Shown in pieces: positions 28,485-35,850 of a stretch of 37,493 nucleotides of DNA. The stretch is taken from positions 1 to 37,493 of the forward strand of contig CACXYH010000018.1 in the NCBI GenBank assembly GCA_902771785.1. The letters run 5' to 3'. Each line of letters starts with the position of its first letter. Within the stretch, counting starts at the first letter, position 1. Made by a program: the position numbers and the translations under genes. The notes under the pieces were generated by a model. It saw only the letters and a program-made list of their open reading frames with translations. It searched no databases and was not told the origin of the DNA. This DNA comes from an uncultured Prevotellaceae bacterium. GTDB taxonomy: Bacteria; Bacteroidota; Bacteroidia; Bacteroidales; Bacteroidaceae.

Positions 28485-28665
28485 AGAATGCGGTTTGTAT
28501 CAAAACAGTAAGCGCGGCGTTTTGGCCCAAAACGGGATGCGTTTTGACCCAAAATGGAGTGCGTTTTGGCCCAAAATGGAAGACGTTTTGATACAAAACG
28601 CATTTCGTTTCCATACAAAACGTCCCCCGTTTTGATACAAAACGCATTCCGTTTCCATACAAAAC
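28485..28665. repeat. Tandem array B: eight 22-bp-type units
   Basis: Seven contiguous units of exactly 22 bp lie at 28512-28665, preceded by one more (28485-28506) with 5 bp inserted. The 15-nt cores are GTTTTGGCCCAAAAC-like in units 1-3 and alternate between GTTTTGATACAAAAC and GTTTCCATACAAAAC in units 4-7. The 7-nt linkers vary (for example GGGATGC, GGAAGAC, GTCCCCC). The core family is the same as in array A, 23.5 kb away. It begins 8 bp after the CPBP stop. The rest of the 302-bp gap (28666-28743) shows nothing recognisable before the next promoter. Confidence 0.95.
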
Positions 28666-28743
28666 GCCCGGAGCCTTGCTTCATTTTTTTCGGAAGTCTG
28701 TTCCTCGTAGTCTCGAAAACCGTGAGTTTTAGCCCGTAAAGAC

Positions 28744-28774
28744 TTGTGCAAATCAAAAGAAATCACTACCTTTG
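28744..28774 (+). promoter_or_regulatory. Bacteroidota promoter giving a leaderless transcript for the TPR regulator
   Basis: TTG at 28744-28746 (-33) and TACCTTTG at 28767-28774 (-7) are 20 bp apart, the best two-part promoter in the window. Transcription would start at about 28780, which is the A of the ATG. Confidence 0.75.
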
Positions 28775-28779
28775 TAGGC

Positions 28780-30432
28780 ATGAAAGCGCGCATGCCGATA
28801 TTCCTTTCGTGGCTTCTGCTGCTCCTTGCCGCCTGCGACGGCGGGCGGAGGCAGCAGATGGAGGCAGATTTGGAACGTCTGCAGGCATGGAATGTGGCCG
28901 ATTCGATGCTCACCAACGACAGCCTGGCCCAAAGCCTTGTCGACTATTTTGATCGTCACGGCACGCCAAACGAACGCCTGCTGGCTCACTACCTGTTAGG
29001 CAGAACCTATGCTGACAAGGGTGACGCCCCTCGTGCACTTGATGCTTACTACGAAGCGATAGAGGTTGCCGATACTACAGCTGCCGATACTGACTACGGC
29101 CTGCTGGCCAGAGCTCACGCTCATATGGCAGACCTGTTCTATTGGCAAAACATGCCTGATGTAGCCCTTTCGGAGTTTGACTTTGCTTATGATATGGCAT
29201 TAAAGAACAAAGAGCGCCAAGTAGCAATTGTTTTTTACGAGCATAGGGCTAAATGCTTCAACGATTTGGGAATGAAAGATAGTGCCATTGCTGTCGTAAG
29301 ACAGACTTATAGCATGTACACACAACAAGGCGACACTATTTCTGCTAACACATGTTTGGGCAATCTCATACAACTTTACATAGACAAAAAAGACTTTGAA
29401 AAAACGAAGGAGTTATTACGCCTATATGAGTTTCATTCCCTTTTGAATGAAGACGCAATAAAAAAATATGAGCCTTGGAAGCTATTGTATGTCTATAAAG
29501 GTGAATATTTCTTAGGGATACATCAAAAAGATTCTACTATCTATTATTTTAAGAAGGCTCTTTCAGAAAGCAGCGACGTAAATAATCAGGCTATTGCATA
29601 TAAAGGACTGTTCGACGCAAGCAAACAGTTTTCTTTATCTGATTCTTTAAGCATTTATGCGGAGGCTTACGTAAGCATGAACGATTCTGCAACAAGACTC
29701 TCTATTTCTAAGAACATGCAACAAATGAAAGCTCTCTACGATTATAACAAGTACAAGGAAATTGCCGCAAGAAAGACCCAAGAAGCAAGTCTGGCTGAAG
29801 CAAAGTTACTTTTAATGTTTGTTGCCATTATATTATTGTCGGTATTTTTTGTCCTATTCATCATATACTTTCAGGTTAGAAAGAAAAGGACCATACAACA
29901 AATTAACATGCGCTATGCATCCGACATCGTGTTATACCATAAAACCTTGTCTGAACTTCAAGTATTAGAAAAACAACAAGCAAAGGATGCAAAATTCAGG
30001 GAGCAGTTAGAAAAGCAACTCATATTCTTAAAAGAAAGTATCGCTTCTGCACAAGAGGATAACGCAGAGCCTGAGGAATGGAATTTGGAAAGGAGTCTTC
30101 TTGAAACAAGTATTGTTACGAAATTCCATCAAAAGGCAGCACAAGGCAAAACTGTCAGCAACAGTGACTGGGGGGAACTCCGTTTGGCTGTCAATACGTT
30201 TATGCCTATGTTTATGGAAAGATTACAAGGATTAGCATACCAGCCCAACTTGCAAGAAACAGAATTATGCATTCTTATCAAATTACGTTTTCTACTTTCA
30301 GAAATAGGCTGCTTAATTAACAAGAAGCCTTCTGCACTAACGAATATGCGCCAAAGATTATATACAAAAATGTTTGGTTTGAATGGAACCGCTTCAGAAT
30401 TCGATGATAAAATCCGACAATTGGGTGAATGA
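28780..30432 (+). CDS. Membrane-anchored TPR protein with C-terminal helix-turn-helix-like region (probable regulator)
   Basis: This 550-residue protein has a signal-like start with a possible lipobox (LLLLLAAC, Cys19). TPR-like helical pairs cover about residues 25-330 (ERLLAHYLLGRTYADKGD, ALDAYYEAIEVA). One transmembrane segment lies at about 344-366 and is followed by VRKKR. A coiled coil comes next (about 385-430), then a C-terminal segment resembling a LuxR-type helix-turn-helix (TELCILIKLRFLLSEIGCL to ALTNMRQRLYTKMF). This layout is common in Bacteroidales and predicts a periplasmic sensor and cytoplasmic DNA-binding end; DNA binding is inferred. Start 28780 is chosen over the upstream TTG at 28744 because the promoter covers that stretch. 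The first ~130 codons are GC-rich and the rest AT-rich. It precedes a secreted peptidase operon it may control. Confidence 0.8.
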   Translation: MKARMPIFLSWLLLLLAACDGGRRQQMEADLERLQAWNVADSMLTNDSLAQSLVDYFDRHGTPNERLLAHYLLGRTYADKGDAPRALDAYYEAIEVADTTAADTDYGLLARAHAHMADLFYWQNMPDVALSEFDFAYDMALKNKERQVAIVFYEHRAKCFNDLGMKDSAIAVVRQTYSMYTQQGDTISANTCLGNLIQLYIDKKDFEKTKELLRLYEFHSLLNEDAIKKYEPWKLLYVYKGEYFLGIHQKDSTIYYFKKALSESSDVNNQAIAYKGLFDASKQFSLSDSLSIYAEAYVSMNDSATRLSISKNMQQMKALYDYNKYKEIAARKTQEASLAEAKLLLMFVAIILLSVFFVLFIIYFQVRKKRTIQQINMRYASDIVLYHKTLSELQVLEKQQAKDAKFREQLEKQLIFLKESIASAQEDNAEPEEWNLERSLLETSIVTKFHQKAAQGKTVSNSDWGELRLAVNTFMPMFMERLQGLAYQPNLQETELCILIKLRFLLSEIGCLINKKPSALTNMRQRLYTKMFGLNGTASEFDDKIRQLGE

Positions 30433-30514
30433 AGTAGTTTTTGTAATCTGTTGATAATCAATGCTTGTGAAAAATGTGAAATAAAGTAATAATACAGAAT
30501 TTATTTTTTATTCT

Positions 30515-30522
30515 TATTTTTG
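30515..30522 (+). promoter_or_regulatory. Bacteroidota -7 box before the small secreted protein and C13 peptidase
   Basis: TATTTTTG is an exact TAnnTTTG match 25 bp before the ATG at 30548. It makes the small protein and the peptidase a unit separate from the regulator gene. Confidence 0.6.
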
Positions 30523-30547
30523 TGGCGATTAATTTAAAACAATTGCT

Positions 30548-30934
30548 ATGAAGAAAAGACTATTAATGCTTCTGCTTGTCATAGCAGGGCTGAGTGTAAG
30601 TAAAAGTATTGCAAAAGTGTGTGATGACCTGATTGAAGTAGACTTGCAAGTCGGTATTCTCCACCCGTATGGTAGTGGGAATCCTCTTCCGAAATCTCCC
30701 ATCAACCCACCCAGTGCCAGTCTCGACGACCACACCTTTTATATAAATGGTGAGCATTCGGGCTACACGTTGTATCTGGTTGACAATTCTGGCGACGAGC
30801 CCGATGTGGTCTATCAGGTGGTGATTCCTGCAGGCGTGAACGCAGTCGTTCTGCCCGCAACCCTCTCCGGCACCTATGAGCTGCAACTGCACAATGGCGG
30901 TGCATTCTATTTCTATGCAGAGATTGAACTTTAA
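30548..30934 (+). CDS. Small secreted beta-rich protein (DUF3244-like)
   Basis: This 128-residue protein has a signal peptide (MKKRLLMLLLVIAGLSVSKSIA), leaving about 106 residues. The mature part is beta-rich, with YTLYLVDNSG, VVIPAGVNAVVLP and a GTYELQLHNGGAFYFYAEIEL-type ending, which is like the small Bacteroidales secreted proteins grouped as DUF3244. It ends 19 bp before a secreted cysteine peptidase and shares its promoter. By analogy with small inhibitors encoded beside Bacteroides C10 peptidases, it could be an inhibitor or folding partner of that peptidase, but nothing in its sequence proves this. The last two-thirds are richer in G+C than the peptidase gene. Confidence 0.7.
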   Translation: MKKRLLMLLLVIAGLSVSKSIAKVCDDLIEVDLQVGILHPYGSGNPLPKSPINPPSASLDDHTFYINGEHSGYTLYLVDNSGDEPDVVYQVVIPAGVNAVVLPATLSGTYELQLHNGGAFYFYAEIEL

Positions 30935-30953
30935 AACTTAAACTATTATCTAA

Positions 30954-33647
30954 ATGAAATTAAAAGCATTTTTTTTGTTTGCAGTTCTTAGTTTGCTATC
31001 ATTTACAGCGGAAGGACAAACATATGTCAATATCAGCAAGAACGAGGCGCTTGAACTAGTAAGGGCAAGATATGCCGATCAGGAGGTGAACTATTTCGTC
31101 AGTAGCTCTTCCATGTCTCCTTCACAATCCTATTGGGATATTTTTGTAGATGAACATCCAAATAAAGGTTGGATGCATGAATGCGAATCTTACATAGTTT
31201 TGAAACAATGTCCAGAAGGAATGAATCCAATCGTTTATTCAAATTCTTTTTTATTGCCTCCGTCAGACAAGACCTATATTCCTTTATCAGTTTATAATCC
31301 TTACGGAAATCATTCTACAGACAAGCCAATAGTGAATACCCCCACTTCGCCCATCAATGGTATCGGCAATATAAATCCAAATAATGTATATGCTGTTATT
31401 ATAAGTGGTGGGGTATGTTCATCTATAAACTATGAGCGCTATTGGAATGACTGTTCTTTTCTTTATAAGACTTTAGTACAGAAGTTTTCGTTGCCAAAAA
31501 ATCAAATTATGCTTTTGGTATCAGACGGAATGAGTAGCGGTGCAGATATGCTTAAGACAGTTGGTAATACTATTGTATCTTCACCACATGACTATGATGA
31601 TGACGGATATGATGAATACGTACTTTCTGCAACCAAAAGCAATGTGTTAAGTATACTTGACTCTTTGGCTACAATCATGACAACCAATGACCACCTTCTG
31701 CTGTATGTTATCGACCATGGTGGTCTTGATTACTCCACAGGTAATGCCTATATATGTCTGTGGAACTATGGAACATTATATGACTGGGAACTGGCTGACA
31801 AACTTGATGACTTTAATGTCAAAAGCATGAATATCGTGCTGGGCCAGTGTTATAGTGGTGGATTCATCGAAGAGTTAGCAGATTCCTGTAGGGTTGTTAC
31901 TACAGCTTGTACAGCCAATGAGAGTTCATGGGCATGTGACAATATTCCATACGATGAGTTCGTATATCATTGGACGTCGGCCATTAATGGATATAATGCC
32001 TATGGAGTATCTGTATACTCGGACATTAATTATGATAAGAAGACTACGATGTATGAAACGTTCAACTATGCAGTGGCGCACGATACTCGTAATGAGACCC
32101 CACAGATAAGCACTATTCCTGCAGCGTTGTCTTCAGAACTTTCGATAAATGACTTACGTGATATAGATTTGTTTATTAGAGACCATGCGTTGGATACGGG
32201 TTTAGAACCTACTAATTTTGGATGTGAATGGTTGAGCCCGGATATTTGGATAAGGAACGGTGATGATGGGATAGCCATTCAAGAGGACGAACCGCTTTAT
32301 ATATCAGACCCATACGGTACAGCATTGAATACCTATGTAAAGATTCATAATAGGGGTAGTAGAAATTATGATGGCTCGAACCTGTGGCTTCATTTATATT
32401 GGGCAGACGCTAATGTTGGTTTAGACTATTCAACTTGGGCAGGTCTCCATAATACCGATTCTATTACAGGAGGACCTTGTCTTCCAATGGCAAAGAAAAT
32501 TCCCGCTATAGCAGCAGGTGATTCTGTAATAATGCGTGTAATGTGGGTCGTTCCAGAAGAATTGATAGAGAGAATCCAACAATCTGGCAATAATAGATTG
32601 CACATCTGCCATATAGCTTCCATTTCTTCTGACCAGAGCGGTTGTGAAAGTGCAGAAGAGTTAACATGGAATGGCACTTCTGTATATGTTAATGCAAAAC
32701 GTACTCTGGCACAGCATAATGCAACCATATATAATAACGCTATACAGGCGCGTCAAGAGCTTCCTTTGGTAGTTGGTAATATATATGATGATGACAGAGA
32801 GTTTAATATAGAGATTATTCCGGCTAAAGGTACTGAGAATTTGGCAAATAGAGTTGAAACGGTTATCAAGCTGCCTGAACTGATGTACAAGGGGTGGGCA
32901 GATGGAGGCTCTATATCAGAAAATGTTTCTAGTTATTCATCTGCGCCTGAGATTTTTTATTTGCAGCCTGGAAACAGCAAACTGGATAGAATAAAGCTGA
33001 AAGGGAACAAATTGTTCAAGATGAACTGCTCTTTTAATGTTATCGCTAATGAAGAAATAGAAAGGCAAGAAACTTATGAGTTTGATATTGTGTTGCGAGA
33101 CAAAAAAGATGGGCGTATTGTTGGGGGAGAACGTATTATGATCCGTCAGTCACCTCGCAAGGCAATCTTGCCTAAAGCTATTGCACTTTGCTCTGAAAAT
33201 AGAATTGTTTTGGAAGCATCGGGCGTAGATGAAAGCTGCAAATATGAATGGTATGATGAATTCGGAGTGAAGATTGCGGAAGGCCAATTCGCTGTAGTAG
33301 ATGCTGCTAAGAGTAAGGAATACAGGCTAAAAGTCATAGCTGAAAAAGATGGTGCAGTTAACTATACTAGGGCAGACTTGTTGGAAAAAGGAACCAATTC
33401 GATAGCATCCGTAAGTCCTCTTCCATTTAAAAACCAATTGGAAGTAAGACTGAAAAAACTCTCGTTTGGGAATACGCAAATTAAGCTAACGTCAGTATCG
33501 AACCCTGCGATTACAGAAACACATAATTTGAAACGAGAAGAGTATGGAATAACTCTTTCTACTGCCCATTTGAGTAAAGGAACTTACCTTGTTAGTTTAC
33601 TGCAGGATGGGTCAGTAGCAGATACGAAAAAAGTCGTACATGAATAA
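30954..33647 (+). CDS. Secreted legumain-like (C13, clan CD) cysteine peptidase with T9SS sorting domain
   Basis: This 897-residue protein has a signal peptide (to about residue 21). Residues 22-105 are propeptide-like, with GWMHECESYIV. The caspase-fold catalytic region (about 145-400) has YAVIISGG and a partner-strand IMLLVSDG. The His motif is YVIDHGG (His255) and the Cys motif is VLGQCYSGGF (Cys299). The His-Cys distance of 44 and the motif order fit family C13, which cuts after Asn or Asp; C11/C25 relatives are less likely. Beta domains follow, and the last ~80 residues (SPLPFKNQLEVRLKKLSFG to GTYLVSLLQDGS) form a type IX secretion sorting domain, so export across the outer membrane is expected. 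The gene is AT-rich compared with the loci to its left. Confidence 0.8.
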   Translation: MKLKAFFLFAVLSLLSFTAEGQTYVNISKNEALELVRARYADQEVNYFVSSSSMSPSQSYWDIFVDEHPNKGWMHECESYIVLKQCPEGMNPIVYSNSFLLPPSDKTYIPLSVYNPYGNHSTDKPIVNTPTSPINGIGNINPNNVYAVIISGGVCSSINYERYWNDCSFLYKTLVQKFSLPKNQIMLLVSDGMSSGADMLKTVGNTIVSSPHDYDDDGYDEYVLSATKSNVLSILDSLATIMTTNDHLLLYVIDHGGLDYSTGNAYICLWNYGTLYDWELADKLDDFNVKSMNIVLGQCYSGGFIEELADSCRVVTTACTANESSWACDNIPYDEFVYHWTSAINGYNAYGVSVYSDINYDKKTTMYETFNYAVAHDTRNETPQISTIPAALSSELSINDLRDIDLFIRDHALDTGLEPTNFGCEWLSPDIWIRNGDDGIAIQEDEPLYISDPYGTALNTYVKIHNRGSRNYDGSNLWLHLYWADANVGLDYSTWAGLHNTDSITGGPCLPMAKKIPAIAAGDSVIMRVMWVVPEELIERIQQSGNNRLHICHIASISSDQSGCESAEELTWNGTSVYVNAKRTLAQHNATIYNNAIQARQELPLVVGNIYDDDREFNIEIIPAKGTENLANRVETVIKLPELMYKGWADGGSISENVSSYSSAPEIFYLQPGNSKLDRIKLKGNKLFKMNCSFNVIANEEIERQETYEFDIVLRDKKDGRIVGGERIMIRQSPRKAILPKAIALCSENRIVLEASGVDESCKYEWYDEFGVKIAEGQFAVVDAAKSKEYRLKVIAEKDGAVNYTRADLLEKGTNSIASVSPLPFKNQLEVRLKKLSFGNTQIKLTSVSNPAITETHNLKREEYGITLSTAHLSKGTYLVSLLQDGSVADTKKVVHE

Positions 33648-33707
33648 ATAACTATATGTTTTTGAAACATAATGTCCAAACCAATCACTTTAAGTCAACT
33701 TTCAACT

Positions 33708-34895
33708 ATGTACAAATTCATTTTACTGTTTTCTGCCCTTCTGTCAGTAACATTTTCAAGTGCTCAGTCATCCGATGAAGATCGAATAATCAAGACGGTG
33801 CATTTGGAAGCAGATGATGTGCTGGGCGATGTCCTTCAGTCAACAATTGACGAATATGAATTATCGTGGTTAGATTCACTAATTGTTACAGGCGTGATGA
33901 CCGACGATGATTTTCCTTTCATCGTGGAGCTCTCAAAGACTATGCGGCATCTGCAAGGGCTGAACCTGTCGGAGGCGTATTGCGAGCGCATTCCCAATGC
34001 AGGGCTTTCGGGTGCCCTGTCCTTACGTTGGATAAGCTGGCCAACAGGTCTCAAAGCAATAGGTGGTGGATTTATCAACCATACTATGATAAAGAAGCTG
34101 ACGCTTCCGCTGCCTGAGGTGGACTTTACCAGTGCATTTCACGGTAATCGCTATATAAGCTCCGTGGTGGTGCCTGAAGGCTACAAGCGTATTAGTAAGA
34201 AAGCTTTTTGTGATGCAAGTACTTTGACGGAAGTGGTGTTGCCATCAACCCTTGAGACGATTTCAGAAGAAGCCTTTGAAAACGCTAATAGACTTTCGCA
34301 CATAGATTTGCCTAACTCGATTACCCAGCTGAGTCCTCACTGCTTCAGAAGCCTGAATAGCTGCGAGGAGATAGAACTTCCAGACAACATAGAAGAAATC
34401 CCCATGCTGGCGTTTGCCTGGTGTACCAATCTGTCCAAAGTAAAGCTGCCGAAGCACTTGAAACGAGTTAAGGAGCGAGCTTTCGCCCAAGACTGGGCTC
34501 TCCTTGAAGTGGAATTGCCGTCCGAAGTGGAAGAACTTGAATATAAATCTTTCGACTTTAGCCGCATTCAGGTGTGGCGTTGCCTGGGCAGTGTTCCTCC
34601 ACAGTGCCCGACACAGACACCGTATAGTGGTTCGCCAGAGCTGAAGCCTGAAGACCTGCCAAGCGAATGGGCTGTTCTGCATATACCCGCAGGAACCAGG
34701 GCCGCTTATGAAGCCGCTCCGTTTTGGAAGGAGATAAAAACCATTATTGAGGATATCCCGTCAGTAGTTCAGCCTGTCAGAATTCAGAATACGCCCGCCG
34801 CTCCGCTCTACGACCTGCAAGGCCGCCGCGTAGATGCTGAACCGCAGAAGGGCATCTATATCCGGAATGGGCGCAAGGTGGTGAGGACGAAGTAA
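33708..34895 (+). CDS. BspA-like leucine-rich-repeat secreted protein
   Basis: The ATG at 33708 starts directly with a signal peptide (MYKFILLFSALLSVTFSSA); the frame is open from 33672. The product has 395 residues. From about residue 75 to 300 it has repeats of the LRR_5 (BspA / Treponema) type, for example KKAFCDASTLTEVVLPSTLE and EEAFENANRLSHIDLPNSI, spaced 23 residues. Such proteins bind host matrix or other bacteria. The C-terminus (APLYDLQGRRV, GIYIRNGRKVV) is a short Prevotella-type tag that looks like the end of a T9SS sorting domain. It starts 60 bp after the peptidase stop with no promoter box between, so it may be co-transcribed. Its first 60 codons are AT-rich and the rest GC-richer. 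Confidence 0.85.
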   Translation: MYKFILLFSALLSVTFSSAQSSDEDRIIKTVHLEADDVLGDVLQSTIDEYELSWLDSLIVTGVMTDDDFPFIVELSKTMRHLQGLNLSEAYCERIPNAGLSGALSLRWISWPTGLKAIGGGFINHTMIKKLTLPLPEVDFTSAFHGNRYISSVVVPEGYKRISKKAFCDASTLTEVVLPSTLETISEEAFENANRLSHIDLPNSITQLSPHCFRSLNSCEEIELPDNIEEIPMLAFAWCTNLSKVKLPKHLKRVKERAFAQDWALLEVELPSEVEELEYKSFDFSRIQVWRCLGSVPPQCPTQTPYSGSPELKPEDLPSEWAVLHIPAGTRAAYEAAPFWKEIKTIIEDIPSVVQPVRIQNTPAAPLYDLQGRRVDAEPQKGIYIRNGRKVVRTK

Positions 34896-34961
34896 GGTGG
34901 CGAAATTGCAAGCGCCAATGAGGCCGTTTTTAGTATAAATATAATTTAGTTTAAACTGTTT

Positions 34962-35399
34962 ATGAAAAAGATTTTCTTGTTGAGTTTCTTTTTGCTGGCT
35001 TCCTTTTTTAGCCTGCTTTCTCTGACTGCATGCAGTAGCGATGATGAGGATGAAACTATGGACCCGGCTTTGGTTGGTGATTGGAAGCTTGTTGCACATT
35101 TATATGAACATGGCGACAAAAAAGACACGACCTTAGTTAATAGTGACGTTTCCCTTCGTCTTTTTGCCAATGGGTTTTATGAAATATTCTATGGCTCATC
35201 TCCTGGTGGTATGGTGAAGTGTTTTACCAAGGATGGTTCTCTGTTTGTCAAGATCGAGACAGGCTATAAAGGTAAGGATTACCACTTGTCTGACGATGGG
35301 AAGACGCTTGTGATAGACCATCGTTGCCGGGCTGATTATCGTGATTTATATTTATTGCAGGACATACCTTTTTATTCGGATGTTTTCAAAAAGAAGTAG
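34962..35399 (+). CDS. Small acidic-start lipoprotein, lipocalin-like
   Basis: This 145-residue protein has a signal peptide and lipobox SLTAC (Cys24), followed by SSDDEDE, a strongly acidic run that fits surface export. The mature part begins LVGDWKLVAHLY and continues as antiparallel strands ending KTLVIDHR and DLYLLQDI. This resembles the small lipocalin-like lipoproteins (DUF5004 and relatives) of Bacteroidales. Ligand and role are unknown. No promoter box is evident in the 66-bp gap before it, so read-through from the LRR gene is likely. Confidence 0.75.
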   Translation: MKKIFLLSFFLLASFFSLLSLTACSSDDEDETMDPALVGDWKLVAHLYEHGDKKDTTLVNSDVSLRLFANGFYEIFYGSSPGGMVKCFTKDGSLFVKIETGYKGKDYHLSDDGKTLVIDHRCRADYRDLYLLQDIPFYSDVFKKK

Positions 35400-35455
35400 C
35401 TGACAAGAACAGATACGATATGAAAACAAGAGGCAAAGAGGCGCTTTAGCTCCGT

Positions 35456-35514
35456 GAATCGACCCGATTTGTCGGATGAATCGGGTCGATTTGTCGGATG
35501 AATCGGGGCCATAG
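35456..35514. repeat. Tandem array C: 22-bp units with AATCG...CGATT cores
   Basis: The 15-nt cores GAATCGACCCGATTT (35456-35470) and GAATCGGGTCGATTT (35478-35492) are each followed by the same 7-nt linker GTCGGAT. A third, broken core starts at 35500. The inverted ends AATCG and CGATT flank a 3-nt centre. This is the same 15+7 plan as arrays A and B with an unrelated sequence. Confidence 0.85.
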
Positions 35515-35527
35515 GCTCCGCCTCGCA

Positions 35528-35593
35528 GGTCTCGATGTACCGTTAGGAGGGTCTCGATGTACCGTTGGGAGGCCCATGACCTAACGGCAGGAG
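35528..35593. repeat. Tandem array D: three 22-bp units
   Basis: Units lie at 35528-35549, 35550-35571 and 35572-35593. The first two differ at one base and contain CTCGATGTACCGTT; the third is diverged (CTAACGGCAGGAG) but in phase. The module CCGTTAG followed by GGAGG also occurs in array E. Arrays C and D and the promoter box at 35790-35797 are the main contents of the 451-bp gap 35400-35850. The segment 35616-35770 also has two copies of TTTTCCATGGGT, 76 bp apart. Confidence 0.85.
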
Positions 35594-35789
35594 GGTTACG
35601 AGGTAGAAGTCCGTTCACCATAGACCTGCAAACCGCTGTCTTTTGTGCGTAAAAGCTTGCCTTCCAACTTCACTTTTCCATGGGTCAGCGGCCCCTGTTT
35701 TTGTAATTAGCTGATTTATAGCTATTTCTTAATGTTGCATAGCCTTAATTTTTCCATGGGTAGGCGATACAACTTATGGAATATTTTCG

Positions 35790-35797
35790 TATCTTTG
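35790..35797 (+). promoter_or_regulatory. Bacteroidota -7 box for the two-domain secreted protein
   Basis: TATCTTTG is an exact TAnnTTTG match. It is followed by a leader of about 45 nt before the start codon at 35851 (or 35845). Confidence 0.6.
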
Positions 35798-35850
35798 CAG
35801 CGAGAAAGTGTTTTGCAACGTATTACTAACAACGATATAACCTGATGATT

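Noticed and set aside
28485-28665. CRISPR array
   Set aside because: Linkers between cores are only 7 nt, partly repeated, and there are no cas genes. The unit length of 22 bp is also far below a repeat-plus-spacer length.
28331-28916. Several overlapping open frames on both strands across array B with repeated protein patterns such as FWAKTHSILGQN
   Set aside because: The periodic peptides are translations of the 22-bp tandem repeat. No start signals, signal peptide or family features are present, and the frames run into neighbouring genes.
30954-33647. Gingipain (C25) or clostripain (C11) peptidase
   Set aside because: The His-Cys distance and the QCYSGG and DHGG motifs fit C13 better. 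Clan CD is secure, but the family choice stays open to a profile search.
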